Under the pieces are notes generated by a model. That model was given only the letters and a program-made list of their open reading frames with translations, searched no databases and had not been told where the DNA came from. The position numbers and the translations under genes were made by a program. This document shows positions 38,572 to 48,274 of a stretch of 64,000 bases of DNA, in pieces. This stretch comes from Tissierella sp. GTDB taxonomy: Bacteria > Bacillota > Clostridia > Tissierellales > Tissierellaceae. The DNA is taken from NCBI RefSeq assembly GCF_031460495.1, contig NZ_JAVKTS010000002.1:1-64000 (forward strand), read 5' to 3'. The stretch's first letter is position 1, and every line of letters begins with the position of its first letter.

Positions 38572-40572
38572 ATGAATATGGCATTAATTGCAGCGCCAGT
38601 AGTTGGTATATTGGCGTTATTATTTGCTTTTTATAAAGCAAAAGGTGTTGAGAAGGTTAAACCAGGAAATGCTAGAATGCAGGAAATAGCAAAATACATT
38701 CATGACGGTTCTATGGCTTTCCTTAGTAGACAATACAAATCATTAGCAATTTTCGTTGTAGTACTTTTTATTATTTTAACATTTGCACCAGGCCTTGGAA
38801 TTAAAACTGCACTTTGTTTCTTACTTGGAGCGTTATTTTCAATTGCAGCAGGATATTTTGGTATGCAAGTGGCTACAAAAGCAAATGTAAGAACTGCAAA
38901 TGCAGCGATGGAATCTGGTATGACAAAGGCATTAAATGTAGCATTCTCAGGTGGGGCGGTAATGGGAATGACTGTAGTAGGTTTAGGGCTTTTAGGAGTA
39001 GGAGTACTTTACATAATATTTGAGGATGCAAATATTATAACAGGCTTTGGATTAGGTGCTTCATCTATAGCATTATTTGCTAGAGTAGGTGGAGGGATCT
39101 ATACTAAAGCAGCAGATGTAGGAGCAGACTTAGTAGGTAAAGTAGAAGCTGGAATTCCAGAAGACGATCCAAGAAACCCTGCTGTTATTGCAGATAACGT
39201 AGGAGATAATGTTGGAGATGTAGCAGGAATGGGAGCTGACTTATTTGAATCCTATGTTGGAGCAATTATTTCAGCTATTACTTTAGGTATTGTAGCTTAT
39301 GGAGAAAAAGGAGTTTATTACGCTCTTGCACTTTCAGCTGTAGGTATTATTGCTTCAATAATTGGTGTTTACTTTGTTAGAGGTGACAAAGACCCTCAAA
39401 AAGCATTAAATAGTGGAACATTAGTAAGTTCATTGATTACTGTAGTAGCTGGTTTCTTTTTAAGTAATTATATATTAGAATCATATAAGCCATTTATAGC
39501 AATACTGTCTGGATTAGCAGTAGGACTTATTATAGCTAGAATAACAGAATATTACACATCTGGAGATTATGGTCCAGTTAAAAAGATAGCTAAAGAATCA
39601 GAAACAGGAGCCTCAACAAATATCATTGGTGGACTTTCAGTAGGTATGATGTCGACTGCTGGACCTATTATTGTAATAGCTATTGGTATCTTAGTAGCTT
39701 ATTATGTATCAGGTGGATCAACTAATGCAGCTCAAGGGTTATATGGTATAGCTTTAGCAGCAGTAGGTATGTTATCAACAGCAGGTATGACTATAGCAGT
39801 AGATGCTTATGGTCCAATTGCTGATAATGCTGGTGGAATTGCAGAAATGTGTGAGTTACCAGAAAATGTTAGAGAAATTACAGACAAACTTGACTCAGTA
39901 GGAAATACTACAGCAGCAGTAGGTAAAGGATTTGCAATAGGATCAGCAGCTCTTACAGCTCTTGCACTATTTGCTTCTTATACTCAAGCTGTGGGATTAA
40001 CTAGTATAGATTTAACAAAACCAACTGTTATTGCAGGTATGTTTATAGGTGGTATGTTACCATTCCTATTCTCAGCAATGACTATGGATGCAGTAGGTAA
40101 AGCAGCTTTTGCCATGATTGAAGAAGTTAGAAGACAATTTAGGGAAATGCCAGGTATCATGGAAGGAACAACAACTCCTGATTATGCTAATTGTGTAGAT
40201 ATAAGTACAAAAGCAGCTCTTAGGGAAATGATAATTCCTGGATTATTAGCAGTAGTTGTTCCAGTAGCAATAGGTTTATTATTAGGTGCAGAAGCATTAG
40301 GTGGACTTTTAGGAGGTTCATTGGTTACAGGTGTATTGATGGCTATATTCATGTCAAATGCTGGTGGAGCATGGGATAATGCTAAGAAATATATTGAAGC
40401 AGGAGCTCACGGTGGTAAAGGTAGCGAGGCTCACAAAGCTGCAGTTACTGGAGATACTGTAGGAGATCCATTCAAAGATACTTCTGGACCATCACTAAAT
40501 ATCTTAATAAAACTTATGACAATAGTAGCATTAGTATTTGCTGGATTATTTGGTAACGGTTTGTTATTCTAA
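38572..40572 (+). CDS. hppA: Membrane-bound ion-translocating pyrophosphatase, K+-dependent type
   Basis: A 666-residue integral membrane pyrophosphatase with about sixteen segments. The pyrophosphate site is [20 protein letters not shown] followed by [20 protein letters not shown]. The K+-sensitivity motif reads [10 protein letters not shown], with Ala where K+-independent enzymes have Lys, so K+ dependence is expected. The C-terminal [12 protein letters not shown] and [16 protein letters not shown] loops are intact. Whether it pumps Na+ or H+ cannot be read with confidence. It recovers energy from pyrophosphate in an energy-limited fermenter. It follows secG by 18 nt. Confidence 0.96.
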   Translation: MNMALIAAPVVGILALLFAFYKAKGVEKVKPGNARMQEIAKYIHDGSMAFLSRQYKSLAIFVVVLFIILTFAPGLGIKTALCFLLGALFSIAAGYFGMQVATKANVRTANAAMESGMTKALNVAFSGGAVMGMTVVGLGLLGVGVLYIIFEDANIITGFGLGASSIALFARVGGGIYTKAADVGADLVGKVEAGIPEDDPRNPAVIADNVGDNVGDVAGMGADLFESYVGAIISAITLGIVAYGEKGVYYALALSAVGIIASIIGVYFVRGDKDPQKALNSGTLVSSLITVVAGFFLSNYILESYKPFIAILSGLAVGLIIARITEYYTSGDYGPVKKIAKESETGASTNIIGGLSVGMMSTAGPIIVIAIGILVAYYVSGGSTNAAQGLYGIALAAVGMLSTAGMTIAVDAYGPIADNAGGIAEMCELPENVREITDKLDSVGNTTAAVGKGFAIGSAALTALALFASYTQAVGLTSIDLTKPTVIAGMFIGGMLPFLFSAMTMDAVGKAAFAMIEEVRRQFREMPGIMEGTTTPDYANCVDISTKAALREMIIPGLLAVVVPVAIGLLLGAEALGGLLGGSLVTGVLMAIFMSNAGGAWDNAKKYIEAGAHGGKGSEAHKAAVTGDTVGDPFKDTSGPSLNILIKLMTIVALVFAGLFGNGLLF

Positions 40573-40576
40573 AATA

Positions 40577-40604
40577 AAATCCCTCGAAAGAGGGATTTTT
40601 TTAA
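40577..40604 (+). terminator. Terminator after hppA
   Basis: AATCCCTC / GAGGGATT with a GAAA loop and seven T. Confidence 0.95.
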
Positions 40605-40681
40605 TTCTGTAATAATATGCTATAGTATGTTATAATTATATAGATATAGGACATTATGACTATAAAAAAGGTTGGTTATTT

Positions 40682-41458
40682 ATGGAGATTGTAATTGATA
40701 ATTTAAAGTTAAATTACATAATAGAAGGTACAGGAAATGACATAATTGTATTGCATGGTTGGGGTGCCAATATAGATACTGTTATGCCCATAGTAAATAT
40801 ACTAAAAGATAAGTTCAGAGTACATGCTCTAGACCTACCTGGATTTGGTAAGAGTGAGGAACCAGATAAGCCTATAGACTCTTTTAAGTATGCAGAAATA
40901 GTAAAAAATTATATAGATAAGATGGGGATAATGAAAGTTACTTTAATAGGTCATTCCTTTGGAGGGAAACTATCTATTATTTTAGGTAGTAAGTACCCAG
41001 AGTTAGTGGATAAAATTGTGCTTGTAAATAGTGCAGGATTAAAACCTAAGAGAGGTCCTAAATATTATGTAAAAGTTTACAGCTTTAAGACATTAAGATT
41101 TATATATAAAAGGCTTTTTTTCTGGTTAAATAACCAAGAGAAAATGGAGAAATTCTACAGTAAGTTTGGATCAACAGATTATAAAGATGCTTCAGGTGTT
41201 ATGAGAAAGATATTGGTTATTGCAGTAAATGAAAATTTGCTACCATTACTAGAGAAAATAAAAGCTCCTACATTACTTATATGGGGAGATAAAGATACAG
41301 CTACACCATTGTATTTTGGAAAGACAATGGAAAAGCATATACCAGACTCAGGTCTAGTAGTATTTGAAGGAGCAGGTCATTTTTCATATTTAGATGATTA
41401 TCAAAGATTTACAGTAATAATTAAAAGCTTTTTGGAGTATGATAAAGGCAGTGAATAG
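40682..41458 (+). CDS. Alpha/beta hydrolase
   Basis: A 258-residue alpha/beta-fold hydrolase. The oxyanion motif is VLHGWGAN, the nucleophile is Ser in IGHSFGGKL, the acid is Asp in IWGDKDTATP, and the histidine is in FEGAGHFSYLDD. The triad is complete, so an active esterase, lipase or related hydrolase is expected. The substrate is unknown. It sits upstream of murF- and ddl-like genes, but a peptidoglycan role is only guilt by association. Confidence 0.88.
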   Translation: MEIVIDNLKLNYIIEGTGNDIIVLHGWGANIDTVMPIVNILKDKFRVHALDLPGFGKSEEPDKPIDSFKYAEIVKNYIDKMGIMKVTLIGHSFGGKLSIILGSKYPELVDKIVLVNSAGLKPKRGPKYYVKVYSFKTLRFIYKRLFFWLNNQEKMEKFYSKFGSTDYKDASGVMRKILVIAVNENLLPLLEKIKAPTLLIWGDKDTATPLYFGKTMEKHIPDSGLVVFEGAGHFSYLDDYQRFTVIIKSFLEYDKGSE

Positions 41459-41507
41459 TTAAGAGAGAATAGTTATTAGTTATTCACAATATTTTGGGGG
41501 GATTAAT

Positions 41508-43025
41508 TTGTTAATTATAGTCATTATATTAGGTGTTATAGCATTAATTTTAATGGCAGATAGATCAAAAGACTTTTTGCATATACTTCAACTTGAAGGA
41601 TATGATTCAGAACAATATCAAAAATGGTTAATAGCTAATAAATCAAAACTATTTTCATTTAAAAAAAACAAACAGCCTTTGAAGAAGCCCTTAGTGTTTA
41701 CAGATAGAGCTAAAAGACTATTTGCAACTAATATGGCACTAAATGCTATAATCGTCATATTTTTCATATTTAGAGCTCGTAATTTTCTAATACCTTCACC
41801 TTTTTGGTCTTTTCCTATGGCTTTGATAATTTTAGTTCTTTTATTCAGTATTTTGTATTGTGCTCAGTCCTTTTTAATACGAGGAACTAATGAGATAACA
41901 AAACACTGGGAAGAAAGAATTAATATGGGATATTATCTAAAGGCTCAAGAAAAAATAAAAAACAGACAAGATTTAGATGTAGTAGGTGTCACTGGAAGTT
42001 TTGGGAAAACCAGTACTAAATTTATTTTAGGTACTATATTAGAAGAAAAATTCAAAGTATTAAATACACCAGAATCATATAATACCCCAATGGGCCTATC
42101 CAAAGTAATTAACAATGAATTAACTGAAGAACACCAAGTATTTATTGCAGAGTTGGGGGCAAGAAATATAGGGGATATTAAAGAAGTATCTGAATTGGTA
42201 AAGCCTAGAATCGGTGTTCTCACATCAATAGGTCCAACTCATATAGAGACATTTAAAAATATAGACAACATAATGAAAACAAAGTATGAGATGATTGAAG
42301 AATTACCTACTGATGGCATAGCAATATTTAACTATGATAATGAATACATAAGAAAATTAGCAGATAAAACATTTAAAGAGAAAGTATTATATGGACTAGA
42401 GGATGTTGAAAAATTAGATATTTATGCAGAAAACATCCAAGTTTCTCATTCTGGATCAACTTTTACAATAAAAGATAATGAAGGATATACTATGGATTGT
42501 ACTACAAAGCTACTAGGTAAGCATAATATCTATAATATCTTGGCTGGAGTAGCTGTAGCCAAGTCTTTAGGTTTATCCTATGATGAAATAAAAACTGGTA
42601 TAGAAAAAATTGAACCAATACCTCATAGACTAAACATAATAGATCCAGGAACAGGAATAACGATCATAGATGATGCTTTTAATTCTAACCCTATAGGCTC
42701 TAAGGCAGCTTTAGAAGTATTATCACAATTTAAAGAAGGAAGAAAGATAATTATTACTCCTGGTATGGTTGAATTAGGTGCCATGGAAGAAGAGGTAAAC
42801 AGAGAGTTTGGTAGAAATATTGGGAAAGTATGTGATTATGTAATATTAGTTGGGGAAAACAGAACTAAACCAATATATAAGGGATTAATGGAGGCCAATT
42901 ATAATAAAGATAATATTTTTGTAGTAAACACTCTTGACGAAGGAACAGCAACTATTCAAAAGTTAGCAAGACCAAAAGATATTATATTATTTGAAAATGA
43001 CTTACCAGATAATTATAGTGAATAA
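41508..43025 (+). CDS. murF: MurF-type Mur ligase with N-terminal membrane segments
   Basis: A 505-residue protein with a TTG start. Residues 1-130 hold about three membrane segments (at 1-17, 73-88 and 96-120), which ordinary MurF lacks. The Mur ligase core follows, with ATP loop GVTGSFGKTSTKFIL, EELGARNIGDI-type sequence, PHRLNIID and the C-terminal domain FNSNPIGSKAALEVL. Chemistry is ATP-dependent addition of a peptide to UDP-MurNAc-peptide, D-Ala-D-Ala in MurF. Its ddl neighbour 30 nt downstream supports this, but the membrane anchor leaves room for a different acceptor. Confidence 0.82.
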   Translation: MLIIVIILGVIALILMADRSKDFLHILQLEGYDSEQYQKWLIANKSKLFSFKKNKQPLKKPLVFTDRAKRLFATNMALNAIIVIFFIFRARNFLIPSPFWSFPMALIILVLLFSILYCAQSFLIRGTNEITKHWEERINMGYYLKAQEKIKNRQDLDVVGVTGSFGKTSTKFILGTILEEKFKVLNTPESYNTPMGLSKVINNELTEEHQVFIAELGARNIGDIKEVSELVKPRIGVLTSIGPTHIETFKNIDNIMKTKYEMIEELPTDGIAIFNYDNEYIRKLADKTFKEKVLYGLEDVEKLDIYAENIQVSHSGSTFTIKDNEGYTMDCTTKLLGKHNIYNILAGVAVAKSLGLSYDEIKTGIEKIEPIPHRLNIIDPGTGITIIDDAFNSNPIGSKAALEVLSQFKEGRKIIITPGMVELGAMEEEVNREFGRNIGKVCDYVILVGENRTKPIYKGLMEANYNKDNIFVVNTLDEGTATIQKLARPKDIILFENDLPDNYSE

Positions 43026-43055
43026 TCATATCTTTAAAGGAGAGAGGGATGACAA

Positions 43056-44219
43056 TTGAAAAAAGTAGGTGTAATTTTTGGAGGGCGAAGTGTAGAACAT
43101 GAGGTATCTGTCATTACTGGAATGCAGATAATTGAGAACATTGATAAAACTAAGTATGAAATAGTTCCTATTTATATAGACAAAGATGGCAAATGGTTTA
43201 CAGGAACTTGTCTACTAGAATTCAATAATTATAAAGATAATAACTTTAAAGATGCTAAGGAAATTACTCTACTACCCAAGTGTGGTGACAAAAATGTATA
43301 CGCAAATCCAGAAAAGCTAGGTCTATTTGGGAAAAAAATATTAGGAGAGATAGATATAGTTTTTCCAGCTATTCATGGTATGAATGGAGAAGATGGAACT
43401 ATTCAGGGATTGTTTGAGCTAATGGATATACCATATGTAGGATGTGGCGTACTAGGTGCTAGTGTTGGCATGGATAAAATCTTGATGAAAGATGTATATA
43501 AAGCCAACGGACTGCCAATAGTTGATTACACTTGGTTCTATAGATCTAAATGGACAAAAGAAAAAGATATCGTTATCAAAGAAATTGAAGATAAAATATC
43601 CTATCCAATGTTTGTAAAACCTGCAAATCTTGGATCAAGCATAGGTATTTCAAAGGCTAAGGATAGAGATGAATTAATATTTGCTGTAGAGATTGCTATT
43701 AGGTATGATAGGAAAATTATTATTGAAAAAGCAGTGGAAAGCTCAAGGGAAATAAATTGTGCGGTCATGGGCTATGATGATAAAGTAATTACATCCTTAT
43801 GCGAAGAACCTCTTGGATGGGAAGAAATCTTAACTTTTGAAGATAAGTATGTGAAATCAAACGAAAAAGGCGGAAAATCATCTGGTGAAAGAAGAATAAT
43901 ACCAGCAGAGATTGAAGAACATATTATAGTGGAAGTAGAAGAGCTTGCGAAAAAAGCATTCATTACTATAGATGGTAGAGGGGTTTCAAGAATAGATTTT
44001 TTGATAGATGCAAACAATAAGGTGTATATAAATGAAATAAACACTTTACCAGGGTCTATATCTTTTTATTTATGGGAAGGAAGAGGATATTCTTTCTCAA
44101 AACTAATAGATGAATTAATATCTATTGCAATAAGAGTCCATGAAGAGAAGAAAGAAAATATCTATTCATATGAGGCGAATTTATTTAACAGAGTACAATT
44201 TGGATCTAAAATAAAATAG
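43056..44219 (+). CDS. ddl: D-alanine--D-alanine ligase
   Basis: A 387-residue ATP-grasp ligase with a TTG start behind GGAGAGAGG. Substrate and ATP motifs are FGGRSVEHEVSV (Glu), HGMNGEDGTIQGLFEL, VKPANLGSSIGIS (Ser), SRIDFLID and INEINTLPG. Activity is joining two D-alanines for MurF. The omega loop reads KGGKSSGERRI; I could not assign it to the D-Ala, D-Lac or D-Ser type. There are no vanH or vanX genes beside it, so ordinary cell-wall synthesis is the most likely use. Confidence 0.93.
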   Translation: MKKVGVIFGGRSVEHEVSVITGMQIIENIDKTKYEIVPIYIDKDGKWFTGTCLLEFNNYKDNNFKDAKEITLLPKCGDKNVYANPEKLGLFGKKILGEIDIVFPAIHGMNGEDGTIQGLFELMDIPYVGCGVLGASVGMDKILMKDVYKANGLPIVDYTWFYRSKWTKEKDIVIKEIEDKISYPMFVKPANLGSSIGISKAKDRDELIFAVEIAIRYDRKIIIEKAVESSREINCAVMGYDDKVITSLCEEPLGWEEILTFEDKYVKSNEKGGKSSGERRIIPAEIEEHIIVEVEELAKKAFITIDGRGVSRIDFLIDANNKVYINEINTLPGSISFYLWEGRGYSFSKLIDELISIAIRVHEEKKENIYSYEANLFNRVQFGSKIK

Positions 44220-44272
44220 AGTGAGCATTATTTACCCCTAGTGATAATAGTTCCAAAAGAGGAGGAATATTG

Positions 44273-46384
44273 ATGACTATAAGAGAAACGATCATTGAAT
44301 TTATGGAAGAAAAAAAATATAAACCAATGCTCAAAGAAGAACTAGCAGTGCATTTTAATTTGGAACGGAAAGATATGGAGAGTTTCTATAATGTATTAAA
44401 AGCTTTAGAAAAAGAAGGAGTAATAATTAAAGCTAAGAATGAAAGATATGGTTTGATAGATAATGATTATTTAATTACAGGAACTTTAGATGGAAATGAA
44501 AGAGGTTTTGGTTTTGTTGTAGTTAAAGACAGGACCAGAGGAGACATTTTTATTCCTGCAGAAAATATGAATGGTGCAATGCATGGTGATAAGGTTATAG
44601 CAACTATTACAAGAAGACAAGAGGAAGGAAAGAGAGAAGAAGGGGAGATTATTAGGATTTTAGAAAGATCCAACAAGACGATTGTTGGTACTTTTGAAGA
44701 CAATAAAAGCTTTGGATTTGTAGTGCCTGATAATCACAAGATTGGTTATGATATTTTTATACCTAAATCTCGCACAAATAATGCTAAAACAAATCAAAAA
44801 GTAGTAGTGGAGATAACTACATGGCCTGAAGCAAGAAGAAATCCAGAGGGTAAAGTAGTAGAAGTCCTAGGATATTTAAGTGATAAGGGTACAGATATCT
44901 TATCGATTATTAGACAATTTGGATTACCAGAGGAGTTTCCAGATAAAGTACAGGAAGCAGCAAAGAATATAGAACAAGAAATTGATCCAGTTGAAGCTGT
45001 CAAAAGAGTAGACCTTAGACATTTAAACACCTTTACAATTGATGGTTTTGATGCGAAGGATATAGATGATGCTGTATCCATTGAAGTCAAGGAAAATGGC
45101 AATTACTATCTTGGGGTTCATATTGCAGATGTATGCCATTATGTTAGAGAAAAATCCACTTTAGACAAGGAAGCTTTGGAAAGAGGTAACTCCGTATATT
45201 TAATTGATAGGGTAATACCAATGTTACCAAAAGAATTATCCAATGGTATATGCTCTTTAAATCCTAATGTAGACAGATTTACTTTATCTGTAATGATGGA
45301 AATAGATAAAAGTGGAAAAGTAGTTGATCATGAAATAGTTGAAGGAATAATAAATAGTAAGCAAAGGCTAGTATATGATCATGTATCGGATTTCTTAGAG
45401 AATGATGACGAAGAAGCCAAGGTAAAGTTATCTGCAGTATCAAAGGAACTAAAGCTAATGGAAGAACTATGCCATATACTACATGAGAAAAGAGAGAGAA
45501 GAGGTAGTATAGATTTTGAATTTCCAGAGACTAAGATTATCCTTGACGAGAAGGGGATACCTGTAGAGATAAGAAAAGAAGACAGACGAATAGCGAATAG
45601 ATTAATAGAAGAATTTATGCTAGTTTGCAATGAAACAGTAGCTGAAAGATTCTTCTGGGCAGAAGTCCCATTCTTATATAGAACACATGATGAACCATCT
45701 TCAGAAAAGATAGAAGCTTTTAGTAAATTAATTCACAATTTTGGATATAGCTTAAAAGGACAAAATGAAGTTCATCCTAAAGAACTGCAACTATTGACTA
45801 AGGAAATAAAAGGGAAAAAGGAAGAGACATTAATTAGCACATTAATGTTGAGATCACTAAAGAAGGCAATATATAGTAGTGAATCAGGTATTCACTTCGG
45901 TCTTGCAGCTCAGTATTATTCTCACTTTACAGCACCTATTAGAAGATATCCAGATTTGGTTATACACAGAATAATAAAGGCTTATATAAATGGAAAGCTT
46001 AGTAGCAAGCTCCAAGAAAAACTAGAAGTGACTTTGCCTGACATAGCAGAACATACTTCTATGACTGAAAGGCGAGCAGAAGAGGCTGAAAGAGAAGTTG
46101 AAGATATGAAAAAGGCCCAGTATATGACTAAACATATAGGTGAAGAGTTTGATGGTATAATATCTTCCCTAACAAACTTTGGATTATTTGTCCAACTTGA
46201 AAACACAATAGAAGGTTTAGTTCATTTTAACAATATGTTAGATGACTATTATCACTTTGATGAAGAAAAATATTATATAATTGGTGAGAGAACAAACAGG
46301 CAGTACAGACTAGGAGATTCCGTAAGGATAAGAGTACTAGACGCTGATGTAGTCAAGAGAAATATTGATTTTGAATTAATTTAG
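44273..46384 (+). CDS. rnr: Ribonuclease R
   Basis: A 703-residue 3'-5' exoribonuclease. Order: N-terminal winged helix (residues 1-60), two cold-shock domains (65-200), the RNB catalytic domain with TIDGFDAKDIDDAVSI carrying the metal-binding aspartates, and a C-terminal S1 domain around EEFDGIISSLTNFGLFVQL. The lysine-rich tail of some RNase R proteins is absent. The start ATG follows GAGGAGGAATATTG; a TTG sits 3 nt upstream. Adjacent smpB and ssrA place it in trans-translation, where RNase R degrades tagged mRNAs. Confidence 0.96.
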   Translation: MTIRETIIEFMEEKKYKPMLKEELAVHFNLERKDMESFYNVLKALEKEGVIIKAKNERYGLIDNDYLITGTLDGNERGFGFVVVKDRTRGDIFIPAENMNGAMHGDKVIATITRRQEEGKREEGEIIRILERSNKTIVGTFEDNKSFGFVVPDNHKIGYDIFIPKSRTNNAKTNQKVVVEITTWPEARRNPEGKVVEVLGYLSDKGTDILSIIRQFGLPEEFPDKVQEAAKNIEQEIDPVEAVKRVDLRHLNTFTIDGFDAKDIDDAVSIEVKENGNYYLGVHIADVCHYVREKSTLDKEALERGNSVYLIDRVIPMLPKELSNGICSLNPNVDRFTLSVMMEIDKSGKVVDHEIVEGIINSKQRLVYDHVSDFLENDDEEAKVKLSAVSKELKLMEELCHILHEKRERRGSIDFEFPETKIILDEKGIPVEIRKEDRRIANRLIEEFMLVCNETVAERFFWAEVPFLYRTHDEPSSEKIEAFSKLIHNFGYSLKGQNEVHPKELQLLTKEIKGKKEETLISTLMLRSLKKAIYSSESGIHFGLAAQYYSHFTAPIRRYPDLVIHRIIKAYINGKLSSKLQEKLEVTLPDIAEHTSMTERRAEEAEREVEDMKKAQYMTKHIGEEFDGIISSLTNFGLFVQLENTIEGLVHFNNMLDDYYHFDEEKYYIIGERTNRQYRLGDSVRIRVLDADVVKRNIDFELI

Positions 46385-46447
46385 TAGATTGACATCACCA
46401 TGTATATTTGTTAAACTTAATTACAGAAAACTATAAGTGGTGATGAT

Positions 46448-46912
46448 ATGAAAAAGATAGGTACTAAGGTAGTTGCAACTAATAGAAAAGCTAGATATGA
46501 ATTCTTCATAGAGGAAACCATTGAAGCAGGATTAGTGCTAACTGGTACAGAAGTTAAATCAATTAGGCAAGCTAAACTTAATATAAAGGATAGCTATGCA
46601 TCTATTGAAAATGGAGAAATATATTTAAATAATCTACACATAAGTCCTTACGAACAAGGGAATATTTATAATGTAGATCCAATTAGAAAAAGAAAGCTGC
46701 TATTGCACAAAAGGGAAATAAGGAAGCTTTTTATTGCCATAACACAAAAAGGCTATACCTTAGTTCCCCTATCCGTATATATTAAAGATGGATTAGTTAA
46801 AGTAGAATTGGCTACTGCAAAGGGTAAGAAACTCTACGATAAAAGAGATGATATAGCCAAGAAGGATGCAGCTAGAAGAGTAGAACAACATAGTTCTGAG
46901 AAATACAAGTAG
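46448..46912 (+). CDS. smpB: SsrA-binding protein
   Basis: A 154-residue OB-fold protein that binds the tRNA-like part of tmRNA and brings it to stalled ribosomes. Landmarks are [37 protein letters not shown] and [15 protein letters not shown], the C-terminal tail that enters the mRNA channel. Length is normal. It lies 57 nt upstream of its partner RNA gene ssrA, whose promoter begins right after the smpB stop. Confidence 0.98.
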   Translation: MKKIGTKVVATNRKARYEFFIEETIEAGLVLTGTEVKSIRQAKLNIKDSYASIENGEIYLNNLHISPYEQGNIYNVDPIRKRKLLLHKREIRKLFIAITQKGYTLVPLSVYIKDGLVKVELATAKGKKLYDKRDDIAKKDAARRVEQHSSEKYK

Positions 46913-46913
46913 G

Positions 46914-46942
46914 TTGACATAATACTATTAATCTGTTATACT
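46914..46942 (+). promoter_or_regulatory. Strong ssrA promoter
   Basis: A perfect TTGACA and TATACT are spaced by 17 nt. Transcription would begin near the GGGGGCG that opens the tmRNA. Confidence 0.85.
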
Positions 46943-46968
46943 AATTAAGCTAAACAATAATAATTTAT

Positions 46969-47572
46969 GGGGGCGAATTAGGTTTCGACGGGGATGTGGA
47001 ATCAAGGGTAGCGAGTCGTTGTCGCCAAACAACGCTAAAAGTGGCACAAACAATAAACGCAAACGATAATTACGCATTCGCAGCTTAGTAGCCGCGCATC
47101 TTAACCGAGAATCCTACGACTTGGATTAAGGTGTCAACTTAGTAGGGAACCGCATTTAGCAAAGCTTTGAGCTAAAGACGGAAATTATGAAGCTACTGAA
47201 ACTGGAATTCTGTCAGTAGAAGTCCAGTAGAGGGAAAGTCAAATTACTGAATGCACTCGGAGAAGCTCTTGTGGAAATGTTTTCGGACGTGGGTTCGATT
47301 CAAGTAGGGAGTCGCCCTATAGAGTAATCTATAGGTGAAAACTTGGCTTTATCGGTGAAGGCTGTAAAATGCTGATACCGAGGGGTATGTGGAGAAATCC
47401 AACAGCCCTGTATCGACTTATAGGCTGCTAAGTCATTTGATATGCAGTACTAGGATGGAAGAGGCAAACTATAATTTACTTCCATAATACGCCAGGGAAC
47501 TTTGAGAAAAGTTTAAGATATAGTCAGTGCCTTTAGGAAACTATTGGATAGCATGTCCCACCGCCTCCACCA
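46969..47572 (+). ncRNA. ssrA: tmRNA gene, interrupted by a group I intron
   Basis: The 5' end GGGGGCG pairs with CGCCTCC just before the encoded ACCA end, closing the tRNA-like acceptor stem. The tag frame at 47059-47088 reads ANDNYAFAA and ends in TAG. The T-arm is split: GTGGG-TTCGAT lies near 47299, while the matching CCCAC is at 47557-47561, after about 256 nt of group I intron. Spliced length would be about 348 nt, normal for bacterial tmRNA. SmpB and RNase R genes lie upstream. Function requires splicing; the spliced T-loop would be TTCGATT. Confidence 0.95.
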
Positions 47573-47577
47573 TACAT
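46994..47577 (+). repeat. Direct repeat copy 1: ssrA from nt 26 to just past the 3' end
   Basis: This 584-nt segment matches 52028-52611 without gaps. By eye I count 19 differences: none in the first 216 nt, 5 in the rest of the 5' exon and 14 in the intron. Confidence 0.93.
47300..47555 (+). other. Group I intron in the tmRNA T-loop
   Basis: The insertion splits the T-loop after TTCGAT. It ends in G before the 3' exon TCCCACCGCC, as group I introns end in a terminal G. The 3' part contains AAGATATAGTC, the common P7/P3-side signature, and the interior can form several hairpins, for example CTATAGAGTAATCTATAG. It contains no open reading frame. Group I introns of subgroup IA3 have been described at tmRNA T-loops in Clostridia-related bacteria. 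The exact splice points are inferred from loop geometry (within one or two nt). Confidence 0.85.
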
Positions 47578-47587
47578 AAGGTGGATA

Positions 47588-47619
47588 AAGCCTTGATTAG
47601 GAAACTAATCAAGGCTTTT
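47588..47619 (+). terminator. Terminator of ssrA
   Basis: A perfect stem, AAGCCTTGATTAG / CTAATCAAGGCTT, with a GAAA loop and a short T run. It overlaps the end of the convergent endonuclease gene and could work in both directions. The second ssrA copy has no equivalent. Confidence 0.93.
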
Positions 47620-48025
47620 ATAATGCAATAAAATCAATATAAAATTGCTCTTTAGCTAATTTTTGAATATCGTTATAGCTACCATTTCTTATGGTAACTT
47701 CCTTGTATTTTGTAATAATGTGCCTTGCCCTAGCTTTCTTTTTCTCTATTACTAAATATGGTTCGATACTTTGTAGAAACTGTATTGCTTCATCATAAAT
47801 TATTGTATATGTATAAGAATCTTTATGTCTTTCTTCATTATAATTTTTCTTATTAGTAATCTTTCCAGATTTAATAGTATTTTTAATCCATTCTAATAGC
47901 TCCAAATCTGTAGAAGAAATCGAAACACATGGAGAATGATATTGATTTTTATGAAATCTTGTAAGCATAATACTACCTTCTCCATCTACAATACCAGCTA
48001 TATAAGCTTTTTCAGTATTAGTCAT
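47618..48025 (-). CDS. LAGLIDADG homing endonuclease
   Basis: A 135-residue protein with one LAGLIDADG motif, AYIAGIVDGEGSI, near its N-terminus, so it should act as a homodimer. The start is the ATG preceded on the minus strand by GGGAGGGTAATACAA; the frame is open for 36 more codons upstream without a comparable ribosome site. It lies just outside the ssrA gene, convergent to it, instead of inside the group I intron. The likely target is the intron-free tmRNA T-loop, with the enzyme spreading the intron; that link is inferred from position. Confidence 0.8.
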   Translation of the reverse strand: MTNTEKAYIAGIVDGEGSIMLTRFHKNQYHSPCVSISSTDLELLEWIKNTIKSGKITNKKNYNEERHKDSYTYTIIYDEAIQFLQSIEPYLVIEKKKARARHIITKYKEVTIRNGSYNDIQKLAKEQFYIDFIAL

Positions 48026-48274
48026 TTGTATTACCCTCCCAAAACAAGTGTTCTTAATTATATTATAAATTAGATTAAAGGATTTGTCTATGACCGATTT
48101 AATTTTCTTGAATATATTCAGGACATAATACATTATTGAAACATATCCAGAAGTAAATAATTATAATGATATTTTTAGATGTGAGTAGTTAATTAAGAAA
48201 AGATTATAATAAAGAAGGATTTTAGAAATTAATGTCGAACTTATAATATAAGTGAATTTTGGTGAGGTGACTTT

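Noticed and set aside
43056-44219. Vancomycin-resistance type ligase (with the VanW gene at 3150 as supporting evidence)
   Set aside because: No vanH, vanX or vanRS genes are present, and the VanW gene is 40 kb away next to an FtsA-like gene. Ordinary ddl is simpler.
45379-45630. Minus-strand open frames inside rnr and the other long genes
   Set aside because: They are mirror images of strongly coding plus-strand genes, with serine- and leucine-rich shadow composition and no ribosome sites.
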